Positions 1-6,154 of a stretch of DNA of 11,892 nucleotides are shown piece after piece (within the stretch, counting starts at the first letter, position 1; each line of letters opens with the position of its first letter). The translations under genes and the position numbers were made by a program. The notes beneath the pieces were generated by a model. That model ran no database searches, had not been told where the DNA came from, and worked only from the letters and a program-made list of their open reading frames with translations. Source of the stretch: an uncultured Agathobaculum sp. (GTDB lineage Bacteria; Bacillota; Clostridia; Oscillospirales; Butyricicoccaceae); NCBI GenBank assembly GCA_934504345.1, contig CAKSVR010000060.1, positions 1 through 11,892 of the forward strand. The letters are read 5' to 3'.

Positions 1-4
1 GCAC

Positions 5-114
5 AGTTCTCTAAAAAGTTCTCCTATGCAGTTCTCTAAATGCTTTTCCGTAACTATCCCGTAGCTTACAAAATGCCGAAATCCTTAGATATACGGTCGT
101 TTGTAGTTCTCTAA
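5..114. repeat. Three direct copies of AGTTCTCTAA
   Basis: The 10-mer AGTTCTCTAA occurs at 5-14, 30-39 and 105-114, with a partial copy (AGTTCTC) at 17-23. Starts are 25 and 75 bases apart. The series may continue beyond the left edge of the window. No coding frame explains it convincingly. Function unknown; it could be binding sites or the edge of a longer repeat. The rest of 1-140 is AT-rich and shows no gene that I can support. Confidence 0.5.
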
Positions 115-142
115 GCGCTAATTCGCGTTTTTTAGAATGTTC

Positions 143-179
143 AAAAAGTGCAGGAAACCGAAGGTTTTCTGCACTTTTT
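143..179. terminator. Strong bidirectional hairpin terminator
   Basis: A 17-bp stem (143-159 with 163-179, one G-T pair) closes a 3-base loop. It begins with AAAAA and ends with TTTTT, so it can terminate transcription from either side. It lies 48 bases beyond the stop of the small minus-strand membrane gene and is its likely terminator. Confidence 0.8.
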
Positions 180-227
180 CTTTGGTTTTGGGGCATAAAT
201 TGCCATGCCTCTCTCTGTATCGAAATT

Positions 228-419
228 TCAATCTTCGCCCAGCATTTTTAGGGCTTCATATATTGTCAAATGATTGTCGTGCGCGAATTTTTGTATGGTG
301 CGTTCACGTTCTCTGCGGCGGGGCTCACGGAGATTCCTGCGGATGACAAAGCCGACACCGCAGACGATAGGCAGTATCATTGTACAGACCATGCAGAGGA
401 GAAACAGCCAGCTCCACAT
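228..419 (-). CDS. Small single-pass membrane protein, 63 aa
   Basis: I do not recognise a family. The start was set at the ATG at 419 because AGGAGG lies 7 bases upstream; an in-frame start 13 codons further upstream has no such site. Residues 1-26 form one hydrophobic segment (MWSWLFLLCM onward) with several Cys. It is followed by a strongly basic stretch (RRNLREPRRRERER), so the N-terminus probably sits in the membrane with the tail in the cytoplasm. The last 25 residues look like a small helical domain ending in YEALKMLGED. It has its own likely promoter and a terminator downstream, and lies back to back with the 39-aa gene at 565. A real small gene is likely; its role is unknown. Confidence 0.65.
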   Translation of the reverse strand: MWSWLFLLCMVCTMILPIVCGVGFVIRRNLREPRRRERERTIQKFAHDNHLTIYEALKMLGED

Positions 420-443
420 AACAGCACCTCCTGTCATGCTTCC

Positions 444-472
444 AATATAACACAGCACCGCCGAAAATGCAA
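444..472 (-). promoter_or_regulatory. SigA-type promoter of the 63-aa gene
   Basis: Read on the minus strand: TTGCAT at 472-467, a 17-base spacer, and TATATT at 449-444, with an extended TG one base before the -10. The start codon follows about 25 bases after the -10. The -35 box is weak; the extended -10 compensates. Confidence 0.55.
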
Positions 473-488
473 TGTTCTGACGATTTTG

Positions 489-517
489 TTGACAAACCGT
501 TCACTGCACTGTACAAT
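489..517 (+). promoter_or_regulatory. Near-consensus SigA promoter of the 39-aa gene
   Basis: TTGACA at 489-494, 17-base spacer, TACAAT at 512-517. It faces the small gene at 565 and lies back to back with the minus-strand promoter at 444-472. Confidence 0.75.
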
Positions 518-564
518 TAGGAGAAGAAAAGGGCACTGCACGGATAGGAAAGGAGAGAATAAAA

Positions 565-684
565 GTGAAAGATTGGATTCCGTCCAATGACCCTGTCGAA
601 GTCATTGAAGAACGACTGAAAAAGGCACAGGAAGAAAGCGAAAAGCTGACCGAATGGCCTGACCCTGACAATTATGTTGATTAA
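565..684 (+). CDS. Small acidic hypothetical protein, 39 aa
   Basis: The frame begins with GTG at 565, and an AGGAG site at 551-555 lies 9 bases upstream. A near-consensus promoter stands at 489-517. The product is short and charged: MKDWIPSNDP at the start, a central helix rich in Glu and Lys (VEVIEERLKKAQEESEK), and the end LTEWPDPDNYVD. It has no signal peptide or membrane segment, so it is probably cytoplasmic. A hairpin with a short T-run directly follows the TAA. Promoter, RBS, start, protein-like composition and terminator together make a real gene likely. I recognise no family. It could be an accessory or antitoxin-like peptide, but nothing shows that. Confidence 0.6.
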   Translation: MKDWIPSNDPVEVIEERLKKAQEESEKLTEWPDPDNYVD

Positions 685-716
685 ACCGCTTTGCTCACAT
701 CGGCAGGGCGGTTTTT
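683..716 (+). terminator. Hairpin terminator of the 39-aa gene
   Basis: AAACCGC (683-689) pairs with GCGGTTT (708-714) around an 18-base loop, followed by two more T. It overlaps the TAA stop. The stem is modest, so confidence is moderate. Confidence 0.55.
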
Positions 717-751
717 GTTATCATTTGGTTTGCAGAGCGTATGCTGCTTGG

Positions 752-779
752 TTGACAACCCAATCAAAACCAGTATAAT
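752..779 (+). promoter_or_regulatory. Consensus SigA promoter of the SLH gene
   Basis: TTGACA (752-757) and TATAAT (774-779) are both perfect boxes, separated by 16 bases. The start codon of the SLH protein lies about 50 bases downstream, with AGGAGGG at 817-823. Strong constitutive expression by the housekeeping sigma factor is expected. Confidence 0.8.
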
Positions 780-829
780 AAAGGTATAAGTTTGCAATAA
801 CCGGAGAGCATCCGACAGGAGGGAAAACG

Positions 830-2479
830 ATGAAAAAGCAACTGACAGCGGCGGTGCTGGCGGGCCTGCTGGCCGTAGGAAGTCTGCCTGCGGCGTTTGC
901 GGCGGAAAGCCCGAGCAGCTGGGCACAGTCGGCGGTGGAGGCCGCGCGGACGGCGGGCATTGTGCCCGAACAGGTGGACGGCGACTACACGCAGGCCATC
1001 ACTCGTGCGGATTTCTGTTCGCTGGCGGCGGCGGTGTACCGCGCTTGGGACAAGGCCGGAAAAGTGAAGAAAACCGACACGAAAACCGTTTCTTTCACGG
1101 ATACGGATGAGGAAGATGTGCTCCTCTGCGCCTCGCTGGGCGTGGTGAACGGCGTGGGCGGCGGCCGGTTTGCACCGGAGAATCCGCTCACCAGACAGCA
1201 GGCCGCGTGTATGCTGCACCGCCTCGGCAGTCTGCACAAGGATGCGACTGACAGCGTAAACGACCGTCTGCCGCACATCTTCACCGATGGAGCAGATATT
1301 GAATCGTGGGCCCGCGCGGACGTTTACTGGGTCTACAACAGCGGCGTGATGAACGGCGTGTCCGGCGGACGGTTTGCGCCGCAGAGCAGCTACACGCATG
1401 AGCAGTCCATCGCAACCATGCTGCGCCTGTACGACAGTAAATATGCTGTAAAGCCCACGGAAACTGCATCGAATTATACTATTGTGGTCGATCAGGAGGG
1501 CGGCGCCGGTGCGCCGACATTGATGCATCTGGAGGATGCAAAAGGCAAAAAGCTGCTGACTGACTACAAAAATACCAAGGGTGTATTTACCGATATTTCA
1601 CTGTTCGGCGAGTGGGCCAGCCTGCGGCTGGATGACACCATGAATTTCGATATGTACAACCTCAAGACCGGCAAGGCGCTCGAGCACCACGCACTGTGGG
1701 CGCTGGACAGCGAAACTGTCGGCTGGGCGCTGTACACGGTTGAAAGCGCGAACGGCGCGCACGGCAAGGCCCGCATTGTGACAAAAGACGGCACGCTCGG
1801 CACTGTGGAGTACGACCCGGTTACCGGCTGGCAGAACGGCAGAGCAGTCGTGTGCAGCGCGGCGGGCGACCTGACCGCCATCGACCGGACCGGCAAGACC
1901 GTGTGGACGGTGCGCGGCGCAATCGGCGCAGACGAGAGCGCCGGCGGCATGGGTGAGCGCGTGACGGTAGAAAAGGACAACTACACCTCGTTCAAGCTGA
2001 TCACAAATGGACGGGTCATCGCCATGAGCAGCCGTGCATTGTCGTTCAATCAGTACAGCGACACCTACATCGCCGCTGAGTCGAACGGCTGGTATGCACT
2101 CTACAATTTCAGCGGCAAAAAGCTGACACCGGCCTACGCCAACGCGCTCGATGAGGTCGGGCAGGATATTTACGCCCGCTGGGTGAGCAACAACGAGTAC
2201 GAATACTTCCGCTGCACGGCTTCGGGTGAACAGAAAACGCTGTTCCGCGTGAAGTGTCCGATGGGCCGTCCGGGCGCACTGGCGACCGACGGCGCGGGCG
2301 TTTATGCGCTCCGCACGGACAGCAGCACCGTCACCTGCTTCGACCGCTTCGGCAAAACGCTCGGCACAATCGACACCGGCAACACGCTGGACAAGGCCGA
2401 CACGGTTTCGTTCGAAAACGGCTGCATCCGCATCAAGGATGCGCTGTATCTGCCGACCGGAGAAGCAATCTCGAAGTAA
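830..2479 (+). CDS. Secreted S-layer homology (SLH) domain protein
   Basis: A 549-aa exported protein, probably anchored non-covalently to secondary cell wall polymers through SLH domains. The ATG at 830 follows AGGAGGG by 6 bases. Residues 1-24 form a signal peptide (MKK, hydrophobic core, AFA cleavage site). Three SLH repeats follow at about 30-73, 88-132 and 150-201; the second and third carry the typical NGVGGGRFAPENPLTR and NGVSGGRFAPQSSYT motifs, and the first is more divergent. Residues 210-549 are a beta-rich region with repeats of the type GWYALYNFSGKKLTPAY, like WG-repeat or propeller-type domains; no catalytic motif is visible. It has its own consensus promoter, so it is probably independent of the ECF operon downstream. 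The SLH assignment is firm; the function of the C-terminal part is unknown. Confidence 0.9.
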   Translation: MKKQLTAAVLAGLLAVGSLPAAFAAESPSSWAQSAVEAARTAGIVPEQVDGDYTQAITRADFCSLAAAVYRAWDKAGKVKKTDTKTVSFTDTDEEDVLLCASLGVVNGVGGGRFAPENPLTRQQAACMLHRLGSLHKDATDSVNDRLPHIFTDGADIESWARADVYWVYNSGVMNGVSGGRFAPQSSYTHEQSIATMLRLYDSKYAVKPTETASNYTIVVDQEGGAGAPTLMHLEDAKGKKLLTDYKNTKGVFTDISLFGEWASLRLDDTMNFDMYNLKTGKALEHHALWALDSETVGWALYTVESANGAHGKARIVTKDGTLGTVEYDPVTGWQNGRAVVCSAAGDLTAIDRTGKTVWTVRGAIGADESAGGMGERVTVEKDNYTSFKLITNGRVIAMSSRALSFNQYSDTYIAAESNGWYALYNFSGKKLTPAYANALDEVGQDIYARWVSNNEYEYFRCTASGEQKTLFRVKCPMGRPGALATDGAGVYALRTDSSTVTCFDRFGKTLGTIDTGNTLDKADTVSFENGCIRIKDALYLPTGEAISK

Positions 2480-2594
2480 AGGGAGAAAATCGCAGTTATA
2501 CATCAACTGCATCGGCTTATTTATGCGGAAAATCCGGATATTGCAGGGAACAACGCAGAGGAGATTTTGCAGCGGACAATCTGCGAGATATAAC

Positions 2595-2622
2595 AAAAGG
2601 GCGGTCACAGACCGCCCTTTTT
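2595..2622. terminator. Bidirectional terminator between convergent genes
   Basis: A perfect 12-bp stem (2595-2606 with 2610-2621) with a 3-base loop. AAAA starts one side and TTTTT ends the other. It serves the SLH gene on the plus strand and the anti-sigma gene on the minus strand, whose stop is only about 5 bases away. Confidence 0.85.
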
Positions 2623-2626
2623 GCTG

Positions 2627-3226
2627 TTACTGTACGCTGTTCACGAGTGCTGCCCATTCGTTTTGCTCGAAATTTTCATCGGAGATAAAGCAATAGCTGT
2701 ATGCTTCGTCCGTCCACTCGACCGAGGTGAAGCCGACATCGTTGTAGATGGCTGCCTTCGTGTCTGCAAGCGGCGCACCGGGAACACTGTGGCTGATGCC
2801 CTCGAGTGCATCGGTGCCCGTGCCCATGCAGTATTTGAGCGAATGTCCGTCCGCGCTCTCATAGATAACGACTGCCACACCGAACTGATCGGCGGCGCTG
2901 CGGAACGTATAGCCCTCCGGAAGATTTTCGGGCAGCGCGAGCGCAAAGGGCAGGGCGGCGGCAAGCTCGTCCGTGGCGGCGTACTCGGTGATGCCGACCG
3001 CCGTGACAGGCGGCTGTCCGCCCTCGTCTGTCGGGGTCCTGTGCTGCTGCATCAGCGCTGTGCCGCCGAGCACCAGCACAAGGCACGCCGCGAGTGCGCC
3101 GTATCGCCGCCACGCAGCCGCCTTGCGAACCGGCGGCTCGTCGAGCGCCGCATGAAGCCGCTGCGCCATGTCCGGCGAGGGATTTACCTGTTCCATCAAG
3201 CGGTTGTACTTATTCATCGAAGTCAT
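2627..3226 (-). CDS. Membrane anti-sigma factor with DUF4367-like extracellular domain
   Basis: A 199-aa single-pass membrane protein that probably holds the ECF sigma factor inactive. Residues 1-42 are cytoplasmic and would contact the sigma factor; no zinc-binding HxxxCxxC motif is seen. Residues 43-59 are one membrane segment (LAACLVLVLGGTALM). Residues 85-199 lie outside the cell and resemble DUF4367 (LPEGYTF near the start, NEWAALVNSV at the end). The gene overlaps the end of the sigma gene: AGGAGG lies 3 bases before the ATG at 3226 and 12 bases before a second ATG at 3217, and the spacing is not ideal for either, so the true start is uncertain by 3 residues. The overlap implies translational coupling and matched amounts. 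The C-terminal domain resembles the end of the secreted protein at 4028, which is unusual and informative. Confidence 0.8.
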   Translation of the reverse strand: MTSMNKYNRLMEQVNPSPDMAQRLHAALDEPPVRKAAAWRRYGALAACLVLVLGGTALMQQHRTPTDEGGQPPVTAVGITEYAATDELAAALPFALALPENLPEGYTFRSAADQFGVAVVIYESADGHSLKYCMGTGTDALEGISHSVPGAPLADTKAAIYNDVGFTSVEWTDEAYSYCFISDENFEQNEWAALVNSVQ

Positions 3227-3776
3227 ACGCCTCCTTTAGTGTATCTTTGAGCAGTCCGCGCCCGCGGTGCAGCAGGGAACGCACGGTTGCTTCCTTTTGG
3301 CTGAGTATGCGCGCGATCTCTGCGGTGGAATAGCCCTCGTGGTAGAACAGATGGATGGGCTCACGGTATTTGGGCGGCAGAGCACGCACCGCATCCCACA
3401 CGAACGAGAGGTCGCTGTCCAGATCTTCGCACGGATAGGTTTCCTCGAGCTCAGCCGTGTTCCTGAACCATGCGGAATGGAGCTTGTTCTTGCTCAGGTT
3501 GATGGCAACGCGCAGCAGCCATGCTTTTTCGTGCGCCGGGCTTTCCAGCGCGGGCGCGGTCCGCATGAACTGCATGAACGTGTCCTGAAGAACATCCTCG
3601 GCATCACTGCGGTTGTGCAGATACGCATACGCCGCCCGAAATACCGCCGTTCCCCAGCGGTCGTATAATAAGGAAAGGCGCTCGTGCTCGGCGGCAGAGG
3701 CACGGACGGGCGCGACGGCCTGCAATATGGCAAAAAGCAATCGCCGCCATCGGCTTACGGGAATTGTCAGCGTCAT
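3210..3776 (-). CDS. ECF-family RNA polymerase sigma factor
   Basis: A 188-aa alternative sigma factor that directs RNA polymerase to extracytoplasmic-function promoters. Region 2 spans about residues 35-100 (WGTAVFRAAYAYLHNRSDAEDVLQ, the usual core- and -10-binding helices). Region 4 spans about 125-180 (ALPPKYREPIHLFYHEGYS, then the -35-binding helix-turn-helix TAEIARILSQKEATVRSLL). Length fits the family. The start at 3776 is the only good Met before region 2; the RBS there is weak (AAGAG). The same frame runs upstream to 3914, but that stretch contains the promoter and is not coding. The gene is cotranscribed with the overlapping anti-sigma gene. A motif at 3813-3841 that recurs in front of the divergent secreted protein suggests that it activates its own transcription. 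Confidence 0.92.
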   Translation of the reverse strand: MTLTIPVSRWRRLLFAILQAVAPVRASAAEHERLSLLYDRWGTAVFRAAYAYLHNRSDAEDVLQDTFMQFMRTAPALESPAHEKAWLLRVAINLSKNKLHSAWFRNTAELEETYPCEDLDSDLSFVWDAVRALPPKYREPIHLFYHEGYSTAEIARILSQKEATVRSLLHRGRGLLKDTLKEAYDFDE

Positions 3777-3807
3777 AGTGTCACTCTTTCTATTGAACTG
3801 TTTTCTA

Positions 3808-3841
3808 CCCTGTATACATTTAATATAGCAGAAATGTTGCA
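3808..3841 (-). promoter_or_regulatory. Putative ECF promoter of the sigma/anti-sigma operon
   Basis: On the minus strand: TGCAAC (3841-3836), 17 bases, TGTATA (3818-3813), continuing as TGTATACAGGG to 3808. The sigma start codon lies about 30 bases downstream. The same arrangement appears twice on the other strand in this gap. A TGC-TATATT extended -10 also overlaps it, so basal SigA transcription is possible. Confidence 0.65.
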
Positions 3842-3869
3842 GCGCACACAGAAAAATTTTTCGTTTTTT

Positions 3870-3903
3870 TGCAGCATCTGTGCGTGCCCATTTGTATACA
3901 GGG
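3870..3903 (+). promoter_or_regulatory. Putative ECF promoter, distal copy
   Basis: TGCAGC (3870-3875), 17 bases, TGTATACA (3893-3900) and GGG. The last 11 bases, TGTATACAGGG, are identical to the copy that faces the sigma gene. It points toward the secreted protein and would give a leader of about 120 bases. It might also be a second binding site rather than a promoter. Confidence 0.5.
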
Positions 3904-3947
3904 CAGAACGGCAAATGAAGCGGCCGACAAAAATTTTTTGAAGCGGC

Positions 3948-3976
3948 TGCAACAATTTGCGGTTCCCGATTGTATC
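3948..3976 (+). promoter_or_regulatory. Putative ECF promoter, proximal copy, of the secreted protein
   Basis: TGCAAC (3948-3953), 17 bases, TGTATC (3971-3976). The start codon is about 50 bases downstream. Spacer length and both boxes match the copy in front of the sigma operon. No SigA pair with proper spacing is visible here. Confidence 0.6.
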
Positions 3977-4027
3977 AATAGCGAACAAACAAAAACACCC
4001 TGCAAACAATGAAAGGACGATTTGACT

Positions 4028-4933
4028 ATGAAAAAGACACTCTCTCTGATGATGGCACTGGCAGTAGCCGGTACGATGGCAGCGCCCGCGATGGCGGCAA
4101 ACGATGAGCCGATGGTGATCGCTCCGGCACCGAACGCACAGAGCCAGCAGGCGCAGATGAAGATCGTTGTCAAGGGCAAGACCATGCCCATGCAGACGAT
4201 TTCCGTGAACGGCTGCACGATGGCTCCGGTCCGCGCCATTGCGGAGGCGCTGGGCTTCAAGGTAACGTGGAACGCTGACCGCTCCATCAACATCAACAAC
4301 GGCAAAATGCAGTCCGACCTGCACATCGGTGAAAACCGTTACTTTGTTTACACCGCCGTTGACGGCATGGCAGGCATGAGCGCACCGTTCGAGCTCGGTT
4401 CTGCGCCCGTCATCAAGAACAGCACTGCGTATGTGCCGATCGACCTGTTCGTGCCGCTGTTCGGCAATGACCCGGCCACCGTACAGGTCAGCGGCGACAC
4501 CATCACCATCGATCCGGAGGCCAAGACCGAGGACGGCGATTCCACGCAGATCCCGAATCCGCTGACCGGCCACGAATCTCTTGCAGAGCTGGCCAAGGCT
4601 GTCGGCTTTGACATCAAGGCGCCGACCGTGCCCGCAGGCTATGTGGCGGATGCGTATATCGACATTTCCGGCGAGCTGGCAGAGGTGTTTTACGAAAACG
4701 GCAGTGATATGCTGCTGTATCGTGTCAGCAAGGGCGAGGGCGACAACTCCGGCGACTGCAACACCTATTCGACCCAAAAGACCGTGAATGTGAACGGTGT
4801 TTCGGTCGAGATGCGCGGCAATGACAAGGTAAATGTCGCAGTCTGGTCGAACGGCGGCTTCGCGTACTCCGTATCGTCCGAGCAGGGCATCGCGGAGGCG
4901 GATGTTATCGCGGCGGTCAACAGCGCTCTCTAA
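4028..4933 (+). CDS. Secreted copper amine oxidase N-terminal-like protein with DUF4367-like C-terminus
   Basis: A 301-aa exported protein. The ATG at 4028 was chosen over the TTG at 4022 because AAAGGA at 4012-4017 lies 10 bases before it and the product then starts MKK. Residues 1-23 are a signal peptide (AMA cleavage site). Residues 45-165 match the copper amine oxidase N-terminal-like fold common in Clostridia (MAPVRAIAEALGFKVTWNAD, then AYVPIDLF); this domain is not the enzyme and binds no copper that I can see. Residues 183-301 resemble DUF4367 (VPAGYVADAYIDISGELAEV, end VIAAVNSAL) and parallel the extracellular domain of the neighbouring anti-sigma factor. It lies back to back with the sigma operon and carries the same promoter motif. 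Inference: a surface partner or decoy ligand of the anti-sigma sensor, or an envelope protein induced by it. Confidence 0.85.
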   Translation: MKKTLSLMMALAVAGTMAAPAMAANDEPMVIAPAPNAQSQQAQMKIVVKGKTMPMQTISVNGCTMAPVRAIAEALGFKVTWNADRSININNGKMQSDLHIGENRYFVYTAVDGMAGMSAPFELGSAPVIKNSTAYVPIDLFVPLFGNDPATVQVSGDTITIDPEAKTEDGDSTQIPNPLTGHESLAELAKAVGFDIKAPTVPAGYVADAYIDISGELAEVFYENGSDMLLYRVSKGEGDNSGDCNTYSTQKTVNVNGVSVEMRGNDKVNVAVWSNGGFAYSVSSEQGIAEADVIAAVNSAL

Positions 4934-4955
4934 AAAGAGTGGAGAGTTGAGAGGG

Positions 4956-4981
4956 AAGAGTGGAGATTTTCTCCACTCTTT
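4956..4981 (+). terminator. Terminator of the secreted protein gene
   Basis: AAGAGTGGAGA (4956-4966) pairs perfectly with TCTCCACTCTT (4970-4980) around TTT, followed by a T-rich tail. It lies 22 bases after the stop codon. Confidence 0.7.
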
Positions 4982-5000
4982 CTCTTTTACAGGTATACAG

Positions 5001-5034
5001 AAAAAGAGTGGAAAGTTCTTCACTCTCCACTCTT
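5001..5034 (-). terminator. Terminator of the isomerase gene
   Basis: AAGAGTGGA (5004-5012) pairs with TCCACTCTT (5026-5034). Read on the minus strand, the stem ends in a run of five to seven T (5007-5001 region). It lies 20 bases after the isomerase stop. Confidence 0.6.
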
Positions 5035-5053
5035 AAATCTTCACTCTGTGAAA

Positions 5054-5926
5054 TCAGTCCGCCCAGTACTTCGCAACATGTGCCTTGGTAACCTCAGCGG
5101 CCTTCTTGATATTCTCCTCGTTGGACAGCTTGTAGTAGTCCGGACGGAAAACTTCCATGGTGCAGACATCGCCCTCAAAGCCGATCTTCTTCAGGGTGTC
5201 AGCGTAACGCTTGTGATCGAGGCAGTCGCCCGGCTCGCCCGGCCACAGGCGCTTCTCGTCGTTGTTGTAAGCAGCGCCGCACGGCATATTCTCCATGCCG
5301 TTCAGGTGCCATACGAAAATCTTCTTGCCGTCAGCCTTCTCGAGAGCAGCCCACTCGGAAGCCATAGCGTGGAAGTGGTACTGATCGAGGGTGATGCCGA
5401 CCAGCGGGTGGTTGACCTCGGAAACGATGTCGTAAGCGTACTCGAAACGGTTGATGGACATGGTCGGTGCGCCGCAGAACTCGATGGACAGCTTGATGCC
5501 GTGCGGCTCAACCTTCTTTACCATCTCCTTGAGAACAGCAACAGCGTCCTCGCGGATCTCATCAACGGTAGCCGGAACGGTCAGATCCATGGACGGAACG
5601 ACAACGATCATCTTGCAGCCCAGCTTGTTGCAGTCTGCGATGATCTGATCCAGCTTTGCCATAACGGCATCCTTTTCCTCCTGCGTCTGCTTCATGTTGA
5701 AGAAGATCAGGGCGTTGTAGGACAGCATCTTCAGGTGGTGCTTCGGGTCAGCGAACCAGGCGCCGAGATCATCGATGGTGTACTTGCCGGCAGCGATCTC
5801 GCGGTCGAGGCACTCGGACTGGATGTCGATGTAGTCAAAGCCGTACTTCTCGCACAGGTCGAGGTCTTCGAGTACGGAGTGGTTTTCGCAGAAACGGTTG
5901 CAGCCTTCGTTAAAACCGATTTTCAT
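5054..5926 (-). CDS. TIM-barrel sugar isomerase/epimerase (IolE/IolI/IolH-like)
   Basis: A 290-aa cytosolic protein of the xylose-isomerase-like TIM-barrel superfamily, whose members isomerise, epimerise or dehydrate keto-sugars and keto-inositols with a divalent metal. Expected metal ligands are visible at the ends of strands: E149 (LSIEF), D181 with H184 (TLDQYHFH), H207 (VWHLNG) and E258 (TMEVFRP). Length equals that of the family. AAGGAG at 5941-5936 lies 9 bases before the ATG. Downstream of iolG on the same strand, so a role on the 2-keto-inositol made by IolG is inferred; isomerase (IolI), dehydratase (IolE) or an IolH-like role cannot be told apart by eye. The 357-base gap to iolG has repeats but no clear promoter, so expression may come from readthrough. 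Confidence 0.85.
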   Translation of the reverse strand: MKIGFNEGCNRFCENHSVLEDLDLCEKYGFDYIDIQSECLDREIAAGKYTIDDLGAWFADPKHHLKMLSYNALIFFNMKQTQEEKDAVMAKLDQIIADCNKLGCKMIVVVPSMDLTVPATVDEIREDAVAVLKEMVKKVEPHGIKLSIEFCGAPTMSINRFEYAYDIVSEVNHPLVGITLDQYHFHAMASEWAALEKADGKKIFVWHLNGMENMPCGAAYNNDEKRLWPGEPGDCLDHKRYADTLKKIGFEGDVCTMEVFRPDYYKLSNEENIKKAAEVTKAHVAKYWAD

Positions 5927-6002
5927 AGTGGAGAACTCCTTTTCTCATACTATTTCTTTCTAATTCGAAATTGGTAAATTCGCGTAATGTGATAAATGTT
6001 TT

Positions 6003-6085
6003 CCGTAGGGCGGGCTGACCTCAGCCCGCCGCTTCAGTGAAAGCACTCGGTTACAGCGGCGGGGTGAGGGCACCCCGCCCTACGG
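6003..6085. repeat. GC-rich palindromic element, copy 1
   Basis: An 83-bp element bounded by CCGTAGGGCGGG and CCCGCCCTACGG. Each half is itself a hairpin (GGCGGGCTGA with TCAGCCCGCC; GGCGGGGTG with CACCCCGCC). Related copies lie at 7596-7675 and 11800-11884. All are intergenic. It may stop or stabilise transcripts, or be a non-autonomous repeat. Confidence 0.75.
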
Positions 6086-6108
6086 CAGCAGGTTTAAGGT
6101 GATATGCA

Positions 6109-6136
6109 GGGACGGACGGGGAAAGCGCCCGTCCCC
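6109..6136. repeat. Short GC-rich hairpin next to copy 1
   Basis: GGACGGG (6114-6120) pairs with CCCGTCC (6128-6134) around a 7-base loop. A distinct small palindrome that lies between the GC-rich element and the GAGTGG-type block. Function unknown. Confidence 0.45.
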
Positions 6137-6154
6137 ACAAGTGAGTAGCTAAGT

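Larger units (their letters stand above)
4934..5046. repeat. GAGTGGAGA-type palindromic repeat, copy 1
   Basis: The whole gap between two convergent genes is built of AAGAGTGGAGAG and its inverse. It begins with AAGAGTGGAGAGTTGAGAG at 4935 and ends with CACTCTCCACTCTT at 5034 plus TTCACTCT at 5046. A related block stands at 6155-6262. The two blocks flank the isomerase gene. Confidence 0.6.

Noticed and set aside
11..196. 61-codon minus-strand frame at the left edge
   Set aside because: It reads through the strong hairpin at 143-179 and the AGTTCTCTAA repeats, and no RBS supports it.
1598..2608. 336-codon minus-strand frame opposite the SLH gene
   Set aside because: It crosses the bidirectional terminator and shows no protein family; a shadow of the GC-rich coding strand.
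3971..3980. SigA -10 box in front of the secreted protein
   Set aside because: TATCAAT has no -35 at 16-18 bases; the ECF-type pair fits much better and recurs on the other strand.
3773..5023. 416-codon minus-strand frame across the secreted protein gene
   Set aside because: It runs through terminators, promoters and repeats and is opposite a gene with a signal peptide and known domains.
5048..5977. 309-codon open frame opposite the isomerase gene
   Set aside because: Antisense shadow; the minus strand carries the intact metal-binding TIM barrel.
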